64,000 nucleotides of DNA, taken from NCBI RefSeq assembly GCF_000499845.2, contig NC_023759.2, forward strand, positions 36,975,785 through 37,039,784, in the 5' to 3' direction. Below the pieces are notes generated by a model, which saw nothing but the letters and a program-made list of their open reading frames with translations, was not told where the DNA came from and ran no database searches. Made by a program: the position numbers and the translations under genes. Origin of the DNA: Phaseolus vulgaris. Taxonomy: Eukaryota; Streptophyta; Magnoliopsida; Fabales; Fabaceae. Every line of letters starts with the position of its first letter. Positions within the stretch are counted from its first letter, which is position 1. This document shows positions 49,770 through 62,279 of the stretch, piece by piece.

Positions 49770-50414
49770 TGATAAGTGCTAATGTGTAGTATTTATAATT
49801 GAGAAAATTGAATACTTTGGAACTTAATTGTTGCTTAATGTCAAAAAATTACCTTAATATGAGAATTATTGAATCCGATTATATATTTTGAACCGAGAAA
49901 CAAATGAAGAAATTTAATCTCAATTTTTGTGTAAATTTTAGATGAATATGAAACATTAAAAGAAAGAAAGCAAAGACTTAATTGGATCATAAGAATGAGT
50001 AAAGAAGGAAAAATTAAAGGAAGCATCTCGCTTAAGCTAGAAGATTTAGCTCAGGCTAAAATTATCCATATTAAATTAATGGTGCAATACTAGTCTAGCT
50101 CAGGCTAGAATCGCTAGCTCAAGCTAAAACAACACCGAAAAGTTTAGCCTAAGCTAAATTGGCTCGCTTGAGCTAGATTTCATTAAATAAATTTTGAACA
50201 GAGTTAAAACAGAGGCGATGGAAAAAGATAGGAGGTCTTTAGAGAGAAGTTAGTGAGACAAAGAAGAAAACTCTCTTCTTTAGAGAAGAACTTGCTCATA
50301 TCAACTTTGTTATACAATTCAGACCAGGAATGAAGATTGAAGAAGCTATCATGAGTGGCTAAGTGCTTTCAACTTGGTAAAGAATATAATCTACTCTTAT
50401 CAAATGTATTCTTG

Positions 50415-50455
<41 letters not shown>

Positions 50456-51071
50456 CTCTTTTCTACTTGTTCTTGGTATTTTCGTTTCATGCTTATTGTT
50501 TGATTCTGTCTGATCAATGAAGTCTTGATTTTGGTCCTTAAATTTAATTGGAAAGTATTTTTAAGGATCTTAAATAGACGAAAATACTTGATAATTTGTA
50601 ATGCTAGGAATAAATTTCAGGTTATTAATTGCATCATAATTATGTTCATAAAGTTGGATGATTTGTTAGATATATGAGGAATCAGTATTTGAGAAATTAT
50701 CTTATAAATTTCATCTGTGAGGAATCAAGGTGAATAACTTTAAATTACAACATCAAGAATAAGTAGTTTTGAGAATTATGTACTGTATTATTCCAAAATA
50801 TAGGTGACTGAGATAGAAATTCAATCCCAACTATTTTTATCTATATTTGGTAAGTTAGTTTGTTACTTGTTGAATCAAATATTAAACTTAGGGTTATTTC
50901 TGATGAAGGTTTTATTTTGGTTATGAACAAGTTCTCACAATTATTTTCTATACTTAATGAGTTTTATATCAGAACATCTTAATTAGAATCGTTCCCTGTG
51001 GATTCGACATTCGTACTTTAAATAGTACTATATTACAATTGATTCAATATACTTGCTGAGGAAGATCAACA
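49770..51071. mobile_element. Solo LTR (about 1,302 bp) inserted in gypsy-2
   Basis: Starts TGATAAGTGCTAATG and ends GAAGATCAACA, with ccctgtggattcgacattcg shortly before the end, a phrase I know from legume gypsy LTRs. The flanking pentamers are cccac and ccctc, one mismatch. Gypsy-2 coding sequence is in the same frame on either side. It contains a (TA)17-type microsatellite at about 50,418-50,450 and repeated tagctcaggcta / cgcttaagctag phrases. Confidence 0.75.
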
Positions 51072-52300
51072 CCCTCTCACTTACCTCCATTCAGGACAAC
51101 ACATGATCACCAAATAACCTTGAGTCAAGGCATAGACCCGGTAAATAGGAGACCATATATGTATGTTAAAAACCAAAAAGACATTATTGACAAACTTATA
51201 CAGGAATATTTGAAGTCTGAAATCATTCAGAACAGCACTAGCCCCTATGCAAGTCAAGTAGTTTTGGTGGGAAGGAAAGATGGATCATGGCGGTTATGCG
51301 TGGACTACAGGGAGTTAAACAAGGGTACAATGAAAAAAAAGTTTCATATTCCCTTAGTTGATGACTTGTTCGATGAACTTAAAAGCTCCACAATCTTTTC
51401 GAAAATTGACTTGAGAGCAGGGTACAATCAAGTAAGAATGGACCCTACAGATATATGGAAAACAACATTCAGAACACACTCAGGGCGTTATGAATACTTG
51501 GTGATGCCCTTCAGGCTTACTGATGCAGCTGATACTTTTCAGGGCCTCATGACACAATATTTCAACAGTCTTTGAGGAAATTTTTATTGGTTTTCTTTGA
51601 TGACATCCTCATTTACAGTAGGAATTTGACGGAACATCTACAAACAACTGAGACAAGTCCTGGTAACCCTTAGACTCAATTCTTTATTTTCGAAAAGATC
51701 TAAGTGTTATTTTGCAGTGGATAGCGTGGAATACTTATGACATATCATATCATGGAAAGGTGTTTCTACTGATCCTAATAAAATTGCAACCATTGTCAAC
51801 TGGCCTTTACCTCAGACACTAAAGCAGTTAAGGGGTTTTTTGGGGCTAGCCGATTTTCACACGCGATTTGTTAAAGGCTATGGAGTGATAACTAAACCCT
51901 AAATGATATGTTAAGGAGAGACAATTTTACATGGACTGATACAACTGTACAAGCTTTTGAAAAACTGAAAACAATAATGAGTAGCACACCAATTTTGGCA
52001 CTCCCAAACCTCTCACAAAATTTTGTTATTGAGGTGGATGCTTCTGGCTACAGAATTGGGGCAGTTTTAATGCAAGAAAATCATCCTATTGCTTATATTA
52101 GCAAAGCTTTTAATAAGCAACAACAGTCTTATTCAACTTATGAAAAGGAATTGTTGGAAGTAGGCTATACAGAGATGGAGGCATTACCTATTAAATAGGC
52201 ATTTTATTATAAAAAAAAATATCATTACAGCCTAAAATACATCCTGAACCAGAAGTGGACAATTGATTTTCATCAATGACTTAATAATAGATAATTCATG
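51072..52300 (+). pseudogene. Gypsy-2 reverse transcriptase and RNase H, frameshifted
   Basis: The RT block at 51,120-51,575 has VVLVGRKDGSWRLCVDYREL, IFSKIDLRAGYNQVRM and EYLVMPF. A frame change is followed by FFDDILIYSRN, the active-site motif. The RNase H block at 51,908-52,198 has FVIEVDASGYRIGAVLMQ and PIAYISKAFN. After a stop the frame continues with SLKYILNQKWTIDFHQ. The catalytic residues are largely present but the frame is broken at several points. Confidence 0.8.
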
Positions 52301-52319
52301 TATTTCCTATCAAATGTAG

Positions 52320-53859
<1,540 letters not shown>

Positions 53860-55241
53860 TGTAACACCCCATAATTTACATATAACTATTACAATACCGG
53901 TTCTACATATTTCTATACAAGCTTACAGTTTTTCAAAATATTCCTAATACGTGATTAGGATATATAGAAATACAAATATTTACAATATAAGTTTCAAAAT
54001 CAACGCCTTAAAACTCTTCTGATCCTCAGACACCTGTAAGATCATCTGCTCGTGTACGTAGTACAGTCATCGCAGTTCAAACACAGCAAGAAAAGCAAGG
54101 GTAAGCTAGTGAAAATAGAATTTTATAATATACGCAATTAAATCAAAAGAGAAAACCAAGTTACATGATTAATTTCTCAAATTATACAATCTTCTTCAAA
54201 TCCCAACATTAAAACAATCACATAGATCTCACATGGATCTACACATCCAAGATATTCAACAAACAACATCTTCCGGAAGACCCGTATTAAGTAAGTCCTA
54301 CCAGAGACTAACACCTGATCCAAAGATTACCAGCGAATCCAACAGAAAGGATCAGGGTAAGTTCAATACAACCCAAGCCGTGCATCTCATATGTCACGGT
54401 GTGCATGAACTCCCCCATCAGCTTCTCACCACCTGATATCTTAGTCTATGTGACTTAGATCATCAGTGAAGCTCGGAGATCTCTGTTACCACATAGGCAT
54501 GAATACTTAATACACAACAAACATCAGTCCATACATTATCCCAAATGTATGAATTCAATTCCATACCATTCCGTCATACAATATCATTCAAAAAGTGATC
54601 CACAATATTCAAAAGCGTAATTAACATAAAAAAACACTTAAATATTAAACCATCAAAATATAATATTTTTACAAATTTAAATAATATATAAACAAACAAC
54701 CCAATATATAAACACACGACATCCCTGCAAGAAAAATTGAATATTGGGACCACGTCCCTTCCGCATTCAGATTTTCTATCCTAGGGTGCTATTAAAAATT
54801 AAATTTAGCTTCCCTTACCTCAATTGCTTGCTTTCCAAACAACTTTTAGAATTTTATTCCCCACCGTTTGGATAAGCTTCAAGATTTACGGGCCTAATGC
54901 AAATTATCCAAACAGAACAAAATTTCAGTATATAGTAGAATAAGTTGAGAGGATTAAACTTCTCAACTGACCCCACCAAGATTGATGACTAAATCCTAAG
55001 GAAAAACAGAGAACAAAGGATATTTAGAGTAAAAATGAACTTACTCTGTTTGAAAATCTGATCGGGTAGAAATGTTCCTTAACTCGCCAGCTACAACGTG
55101 GTATGATCAGATTCTAAAATAGATGAAGATTGGGAGAGAAATTAAGAGAGAGGGAGAGAAGAGAATTGGAGAGAGAGAATGGAGATAAGGAAGAATAATG
55201 TGTGCAGGGGGTTCTGTTTTTTAAAAAAACACGTTGTTACA
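53860..55241. mobile_element. Solo LTR (1,382 bp) with exact target duplication
   Basis: Starts TGTAACACCCC and ends CGTTGTTACA, so the ends TGTAAC and GTTACA are inverted repeats. The pentamer AAAGT lies on both sides (53,855-53,859 and 55,242-55,246). There is no internal coding region. This is the signature of a solo LTR left by LTR-LTR recombination. The lineage is probably Ty3/gypsy, from the TGTAACACCC start; orientation is not certain. Confidence 0.8.
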
Positions 55242-55566
55242 AAAGTCATAATGGTTATTATAAATGTTATATTATACTGTATTAAGTGATGTTTAACATT
55301 ATCATTATTTACACTAAAATTGGTTTACTCAGTTTCAAAATTATGATATTTATAACTAATATTTATTACGCGCTTAAAATTGTCATTTTATACAATGTAT
55401 TATATGACAGTTTGCTACATCGGTTCTCAATTGACCGTCACATTAAACTTTGTGGCGGTAAGAATTCTAGCGGTATGCGGTACCACCATACACGTATAAT
55501 ATGGTGGTTATAGACGTCAGGTTATACGAAAATAACCACAACTACATACACGTTTTTTTTATAGTG
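55242..55566 (-). other. Right arm of the outer CACTA element
   Basis: The last 130 bp carry subterminal motifs related to those of the left arm (tatggtggttat, gttatacgaaaataacc, cataca) and end in the terminal repeat at 55,566. Confidence 0.55.
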
Positions 55567-55569
55567 AAT

Positions 55570-56679
55570 AAAATATATATATATATAATTGATCACCAGT
55601 GGTAATTTACCACCGATTATTTTTTATTACAAAAGATATTTTTTTTATATATTTAAATGGAAGAAATGTTAAACTAATGATCAGAAAACTAACTCATTAT
55701 GCTGCTCAGGAAGGTCATCAACAAATTCTTCTTCCCAAGAACTTACATCAATATCTTTTCTAGTCTTGAGTATAGGCTAGATCCCTTATTAGACAATAAA
55801 ACTTGCATAGTCATTAGACAACAACCAATATTTTGTTCATTGAAAACAAATAAACCTTGGAGAGATGCTCCCATAATATACCGAAAACACCAAAGCTTCT
55901 CGAGATTTTCCAATCAGTGATCCAAAGCCAATGTAGAATCCTAAAATCCACAATCAATCAACAAAAAATGCAACACTAATTTTCATCCAATAGAATATAA
56001 AAGCAAAATAGAAAGGATTTTGCGAAGTGAGATTTTTCTAGAAGAAACACCAATTGCCATTGAGATTTGACGTTTATGTTCCAAAACGAATTTATATGCC
56101 CTGCTCGAATGAAACAGGGACATGGAATCCCAATAAAACAACAAATGAATGAGAATTTGAAAAATTAAAAGAGAGAGAAAAGGAGCAACATGAACATAGA
56201 GAAAAGGAGCAAAACGAACAAAGAGAAAAGGAGCATGTACCAATGCGTAAGTTTCTTGGAATGAAAGAATAAAGGGTAAGAAATGACCATCTATTTGAAT
56301 AAAAAAATTGTTGTGTAAATCAAATGAAAAACTGCTCCTTATCAAATAAAAAATTGTTTGTTGATTCAAACTGTTATGTTAATCGTTGGTGATGGACTCA
56401 CCCAAATCGCGTCTTCGAAGATTTCAATGACGTTGCGGAAGGGTCGTTGAAGGGCGCAAGTGGTCTTTTTGACCCATTGAAGAAGAAAGGGAGAAGAATA
56501 GGGTTTGAAGGACCCAAGAAAAGTTTGGTTGAATGATTGAAAAGGAGTGATCTTGCAGATATAGCATTTCGTATCTCTTTCATCATTTATTTTTAAATTC
56601 ATAAAATCAAATTCAAAATCTTCTATGAAAGCACATTTTCAATCAAAAGTTCAATCTCAACCTTTCTCTTCAAACAAAC
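55570..56679. other. Intergenic DNA between the CACTA complex and the young copia
   Basis: A (TA)n tract at 55,575-55,588 follows the CACTA end. Minus-strand open stretches at 55,983-56,602 look like low-complexity translation and match nothing I recognise. The region 56,160-56,240 repeats a gagaaaaggagca phrase about three times. Confidence 0.4.
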
Positions 56680-56961
56680 TGTTAATATATTTATTTTTCT
56701 ATTTTAAATTATTAGGCTTTGTTTGTTTGACCCAACTTTCCTTTTTCTGTTTCAGCTAGGTCTTAATCTTTTTCTTATATATACACCATGTATTTTACTC
56801 TCTAATATACAAGTGAATAAAAGTTTCTTTTATATTTATTTTTCTCTACAATTAGGGTTCATCAAAACCTCTCTTTCTTCATTACGATTACGTGCGATTA
56901 CGTATGCTACATTAAAAGCATCACATCAGACAAGGAATATTCATCTTCATTTACTGTAATA
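56680..56961 (+). repeat. Young copia left LTR
   Basis: Starts TGTTAATATATT. A TATA-like tatatatacacc lies mid-LTR, followed by transcribed-looking sequence. It ends TGTAATA rather than the usual CA, directly followed by the primer-binding site. Its short length fits the small-LTR copia lineages. Confidence 0.9.
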
Positions 56962-57098
56962 TGGTATCAGAGCTCTTCGAATGAAGAGTTCTGCTGCGCT
57001 TCTCTCTGATTTTTATTTCCCTCTTTGCTGTTCTTGGTTATTTTTTTTTTCTCTGTTCTCTTTCAAAATCTTGATTGTTTTTAAAAATCTTTTAGGCA

Positions 57099-59015
57099 AT
57101 GTTTAATGAAAACCCTAGTCTTCATAGTCTTAATAGTAGTCACACTATTACATGCAATTTTTGTGGTAAATATGGTCATACTGAGGCTGTTTGTTTTCAC
57201 AAAGTGGGTTTTCCTGGTAATGTTAAAACCTCAAAGTTTTCTTTTACTAGAAAAGTCTGCACTTTTTGTAATCGTCTTGGCCACACTGTTGACACCTGTT
57301 ATAAAAAGCATGGGTTCCCTCCTGGCTACAAATTCACCAATTGGACATCCCAAGCCAATAATATGATTACTACTGACACTTTTTCTGAGCTTTTTCCTAA
57401 AGAACAGGATGTAAAGGGGATTCAACTTACATCACAACAGTGCCAATTCCTTACCAACATTTTGCGTCAGCAAAACCTTGAGGATCCTGCCTCTCACACT
57501 CAAATTAATCAAGTCGGCAGCATCTCTACGGATGAAATCCCCAATACTGAGCATTCTTCAACAGGTAAGTTTCTCTCTTCACTATCTTCTATAAAAGAAT
57601 CTTGGATTATTGATTCTGGTGCCACTGATCATGTTTGTCACAATTTGAACGTTTTTACTACTTATACTAAAATTAAACCTGTCTTAATTAGTCTTCCAAA
57701 TGGCCAAACTGTTTATGCCACATATTCTGGTTTAGTACGTTTTTCTGATCAGTTTTATTTGTCTGATGTGTTATACGTGCCTCATTTTCAATTAAACTTA
57801 ATATCTGTTTCTAAACTCACACACCAACTTAAATGCACTTTAACTTTCACTTCAACCCACTGCATTATACAAGACAATCTCACTCAAGAGATGATTGGTA
57901 CAGTTAAAGCCACTGCTGGCTTGTATCTTGTCACTACCTTGCCTGCTTCTAGTCAATCTAAACCGCATTGTTTTGCTCCTTTTATTAATTGTAATATCAT
58001 AGACAAAACACTATGGCATTATAGACTAGGACACCCTTCACATGAAAGATTACATGTCTTAAGCAAACAATACTCTTTTATTACTGTTGATACTCATCAT
58101 GTATGTGACACTTGTAGTCGTGCAAAACAGAGAAAACTTCCTTTCACTTTAAGTAATACTGTTACCTCTGCTATTTTTGATCTTGTACACTTTGATATTT
58201 GGGGACCATGTTCCATAATTTCTATGCAAGGTTTTCGTTATTTCTTGACTATTGTTGATGATTACTCGCATTATACTTGGGTTATTCTGTTGCATAACAA
58301 ATCTGAAGTGCGTCAGCACATCATTAACTTCACTGTTTTCGTTCAAAATCATTTCAAAACTAATATCAAAACGATTCGTACTGACAATGGTGTTGAGTTT
58401 GCTATGTCAATTTTTTATGCTTCAAAGGGAATTATACATCAAAAATCTTGTGTTGAAACACCACAACAAAATGGCATTGTAGAACGTAAACATCAACACA
58501 TACTAAATGTAACCCGGGCTTTACTTTTTCAAGCAAATCTTCCTCCTATTTTTTGGGAATTTGCTGTAAATCATGTTGTTTTCTTAATAAATGCTATTCC
58601 TACTCCATTACTTGATAACATCACTCCTCATGAAAAGTTGTTTGGAAAACCATATGACATTTCCTTTCTAAAAGTGTTTGGTTGTCTTTGTTATGCTAGT
58701 ACCATTACTGCACATAGGAAAAAATTAGATGATAGATCTATCAAAGGTATTTTTCTTGGCTTCCCGCAAAATACAAAAGGTTATATTATCTTAAATTTAA
58801 AGTTTCATAGCATAGAGATATCAAGACATGTAATCTTTCATGAAAACCACTTTCCATATAAATTGGACAGTGGCTTGCCTAAGGACCCTAACACTTTATC
58901 TCTCCCTATTTCTAATGCATATAATTCTGCTTTTGATTTTTTTTCTGATATTGCACCTCCTGTCGAGTACTCCTGCACCCAATACTGTTCCTCCACCAGC
59001 CTCATTATCCTATGA
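57099..59015 (+). pseudogene. Young copia polyprotein part 1: zinc knuckles, protease, integrase
   Basis: 638 codons. Two CCHC knuckles start at residues 19 (CNFCGKYGHTEAVC) and 54 (CTFCNRLGHTVDTC). Protease Asp172 is in WIIDSGATDH. The integrase zinc region has LWHYRLGHPSHE and CDTC, and the catalytic triad lies in HFDIWGP, RTDNGVEF and PQQNGIVERKH. The frame leaves the true protein near 58,960 in the integrase-RT linker, where a 1-nt-type indel puts the rest into another frame. Every catalytic residue looked for is present. The protein begins almost at the knuckles, lacking the ordinary gag domain of 200-300 residues. Confidence 0.88.
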
Positions 59016-60813
59016 TCTTCCAACAAATAGTGCCTCTGCTCCTGCATCCAACATTGCACCTCCATCAGAATTATCACGGCCTGCATCTCCAGGAAGCATC
59101 TCACCCCAATTTCCAAGAAGATCAGCTCGTCCTCACCGACAACCTGCCTATCTTGCAGATTTCCACACTGCAACCAACACTGTAAGTAGTAGATATCCTA
59201 TTCATAATTACTTGTCTTACAATTCCTTATCTTCCAATTTTAGAAATGTTATTTCCTCTATCAATTCTCATCCTGAACCTCGGACATATAACGAAGCCTC
59301 CAAACATGCTTCTTGGCAATCTGCCATGCAAGATGAGCTTCAAGCTCTTGCTGCTAACAATACTTGGCAACTTACCCCTCTCCCTCCAGGAAAGAAAACT
59401 ATTGGTTGTAAATGGGTATATAAAATCAAATACCATTCTGATGGCACTGTTGAGCGCCACAAAGCTAGAGTTGTTGCCAAAGGGTTTACCCAACTTGAAG
59501 GACTTGATTTCTTAGACACTTTTGCACCTGTTGCTAAACTCACTACCCTCCGCCTTCTGCTTGCTATTGCCACTACCAAAAATTGGATTTTAAAACAACT
59601 TGATGTCAATAATGCATTTCTTCATGGTGATCTCCATGAAGAGATATACATGACCCCCCCACCTGGCCTCTCTCTTCCTTCTCCCCAGCATGTTTGCAAG
59701 CTTCAACGGTCTTTGTATGGCCTTCGTCAAGCTGGTCGCCAATGGTACGCCAAACTTTCTACTTTTCTTTTATCAAATAATTACTCTATTTTTGTTGCTG
59801 ATCACTCTTTTTTTCTTAAATATAATAATGATAAACTCACTGTTATTCTTGTTTATGTTGATGACTTGCTCTTAACTGGTGATGACACGGAGGAAATCAA
59901 TACAATTACTGCATCCCTTCACCATCACTTCAAGATAAAAAATTTAGGTAATCTCACCTACTTTTTGGGACTGGAAATTGCTCGCAACAGTACTGGTCTT
60001 CATTTAAGTCAACGCAAGTATACTCTTGATCTCCTTCAAGAAACTGGCATGCTTGACTCTGCACCTGTGGCCACTCCTATGACTCACACCTCCCGTCTCT
60101 CTCCCGACCAAGGCTCACCTCTCGATGCTGATGCCACTTCTCAATACAGAAGACTCCTTGGACGTCTAATTTACTTAACCAACACGCGACCAGACATCGC
60201 CTTCGCTGTCCACAATTTAAGCCAATTCATATCTGCACCCACAACTCATCATCAGCAAGCTGTCTCACGTCTTTTGCGTTACCTCAAGGGCACCCCTGGT
60301 GAAGGACTATATTTTTCTCACACTAGTTCACTTCACCTTTGTGGTTTTAGTGACTCTGAGTGGGCAACATGTCCTACCACACGCAAATCTGTCACTGGAT
60401 ATTCCATCTACTTAGGAGACTCCCTAATATCATGGAAATCAAAGAAGCAGTCAACTATCTCCCGCAGCTCCTAAGCCGAGTATAGAGCCCTTGCCACCAC
60501 CACATGTGAGTTACAATGGTTGTCTTACCTCCTTCAGGATTTACATCTTCCTCTCTCCCAGCCTGCAACCCTGTACTGTGACAACAAATCTGCCCTTCAA
60601 ATAGCTTCCAATCAAGTTTTTCATGAACGAACCAAGCATATCGAAATTGATTGCCACCTAGTTCGTGAAAAACTTAACTCTGGTCTCATCAAACTACTAC
60701 CCATTACTTCTGCAATGCAAGTTGCTGACATATTCACCAAGCCCCTTGCTTCCGCACAATTCTCTACTCTCAAATCCAAGCTGGGCCTGACAAATATCTA
60801 CTCCCCAGCTTGA
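58960..60813 (+). pseudogene. Young copia polyprotein part 2: reverse transcriptase and RNase H
   Basis: After the frameshift a Pro/Ser-rich linker leads to RT: NTWQLTPLPPGKKTIGCKWV, QLDVNNAFLHGDLHEEIYM, SLYGLRQAGRQWY and the active site LVYVDDLLLTGDD. RNase H has DSEWATCPTTRKSVTGY and ISWKSKKQSTISRSS. A TAA at 60,472-60,474 follows, then AEYRALATTTCELQWL, CDNKSALQIASN and HERTKHIEIDCHLVREK to the end at 60,813. The stop lies inside RNase H at a position usually Glu or Gln. Apart from these two lesions the gene looks intact, in line with the young LTRs. Confidence 0.88.
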
Positions 60814-60820
60814 GGGGGGG

Positions 60821-61102
60821 TGTTAATATATTTATTTTTCTATTTTAAATTATTGGGCTTTGTTTGTTTGACCCAACTTTCCTTTTTCTGTTTCAGCTAG
60901 GTCTTAATCTTTTTCTTATATATACACCATGTATTTTACTCTCTAATATACAAGTGAATAAAAGTTTCTTTTATATTTATTTTTCTCTACAATTAGGGTT
61001 CATCAAAACCTCTCTTTCTTCATTACGATTACGTGCGATTACGTATGCTACATTAAAAGCATCACATCAGACAAGGAATATTCATCTTCATTTACTGTAA
61101 TA
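60821..61102 (+). repeat. Young copia right LTR
   Basis: Same length as the left LTR with one difference. Preceded by a polypurine tract with seven G residues and followed by the CAAAC duplication. Confidence 0.9.
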
Positions 61103-61107
61103 CAAAC

Positions 61108-62270
61108 TTTTCCACGTCTCTCAAGAATTGCCTAGGAAAAAGTTTGCGATTCAAGAGAAGTGGGTGGACTAGGATTAAAGATATAAGGATATTTAATTAT
61201 GCTATGTTAGGGAAATGGATCTGGCGTTTACAATCAGTAAGGGGAGGTTTGTGGAAAGAAGTATTAGTGTCCAAGTATGGAGGTTGAAGAGATCTCATGA
61301 TTGATAGGAAAAATAATAGAGAATCCTTATGGTGGAAGGATTTAAAGAGAGTTTGGGCATTAGAAGAGTGGGAGAATAATTTTGAGGATAAAGTGACCTG
61401 GGAGTTAGGTGACGGTGATAGTATTCTGTTTTGGGAGGATAAATGGGTTGAGAATGGTGTTTTAAGAGTTTTGTTCCCTAGAATATTTAACATATCCTCG
61501 TCTAAAATGGCGAATCTGGCTTAGGAAGGGGTCTAGTATGGAAATCTTTGGCAGTGGAAGTTGGATTGGAGAACGCCCAATTTGAGTGGGAAAAAGATGA
61601 GGAGCGTTAGTTGATGCTACAAATTAAAGGGAATAATCTGGTTAAGGACACAAAGGACGCTTGGGTTTCGAAAGAGAATGAGTCGTTAGTTTTTACAATA
61701 AAATTAGCTTATAGAATATTAAGGAATGAAGCAAGTGGCAAGCAAAGACGGTTATACGAGCTTTTTTAGAGTATTAAAGTGTTACTGTCAACACAAGCGG
61801 TTGCTTGGAGGGTTTTAAGTGACAAGCTTCCGACAAGGAACAATTTGGTGAAAAGAGGGGTGGTGTTGGAAAGTAACTTGTGCGTAATGTGCGGTGTTGA
61901 AGAAGAGACGACTAACCATATTTTTTCACATGTAATGTAGTTTGGCTAGTATAAAGTCAATGCATTAAATGGGTAGGTGTCTCACTTTGAACTCTTTAGT
62001 TTGGGTTGGTCCAGTAAAAAGGTGAATAGACGGTGGGAAAGCATGTGAATAACAGTGATAGGGGAGATAAGGAAACAGAGGAATAAAATCATTTTTAAGA
62101 ATAGTTGAGTGGATAGCGGAAATTCTTTTACTTTGACTCAATTAACTCACATCAAAAGGTGTGATCTTGGTTAACTAATAAAGAAAGGCTAACAAATTTT
62201 GCATACCCTCAATGGTGTTTGAATCCTATATAATGCTTAAAATCCATATTAAAAAGGTGAATTTCTAAAG
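61108..62270 (+). pseudogene. LINE ORF2 C-terminal region (zf-RVT-like)
   Basis: Plus-strand frames give WTRIKDIRIFNYAMLGKWIW, KEVLVSKYGG, SLWWKDLKRVW and DGDSILFWEDKWVENG. After stops they give AVAWRVLSDKLPTRNNLVKRG and NLCVMCGVEEETTNHIFSH. This is the region after the RT domain in plant L1-type LINEs, ending in the zinc-binding C-x2-C...H domain. Several stops and frame changes make it non-functional. It starts abruptly at the copia duplication; sequence left of the copia does not obviously continue it. Confidence 0.8.
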
Positions 62271-62279
62271 GTAGTTTTT

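Larger units (their letters stand above)
48128..52310 (+). mobile_element. Gypsy-2: decayed Ty3/gypsy element split by a solo LTR
   Basis: A primer-binding-like tggtatcatc at about 48,133 opens the element and its 5' LTR is missing. Gag, protease, reverse transcriptase and RNase H follow in order. Integrase and the 3' LTR are absent; homology fades at about 52,300, just before the thiolase exon. It is more decayed than gypsy-1 and of another lineage (DSGSTHNF protease instead of DGGSCTNV). Confidence 0.8.
56680..61102 (+). mobile_element. Young Ty1/copia element, nearly complete, gag N-terminus missing
   Basis: The LTRs are 56,680-56,961 and 60,821-61,102, each 282 bp and differing at one position (attaggc/attgggc). 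The target duplication CAAAC is exact (56,675-56,679 and 61,103-61,107). The primer-binding site tggtatcagagc begins at 56,962 and the polypurine tract ttgaggggggg ends at 60,820. The interior codes for zinc knuckles, protease, integrase, RT and RNase H, in that copia order, with one frameshift and one stop. Only about 190 bp separate the primer site from the zinc knuckles, so the usual N-terminal gag is absent. Confidence 0.92.

Noticed and set aside
58838..59173. 111-codon minus-strand frame
   Set aside because: Antisense shadow of the copia integrase-RT linker.
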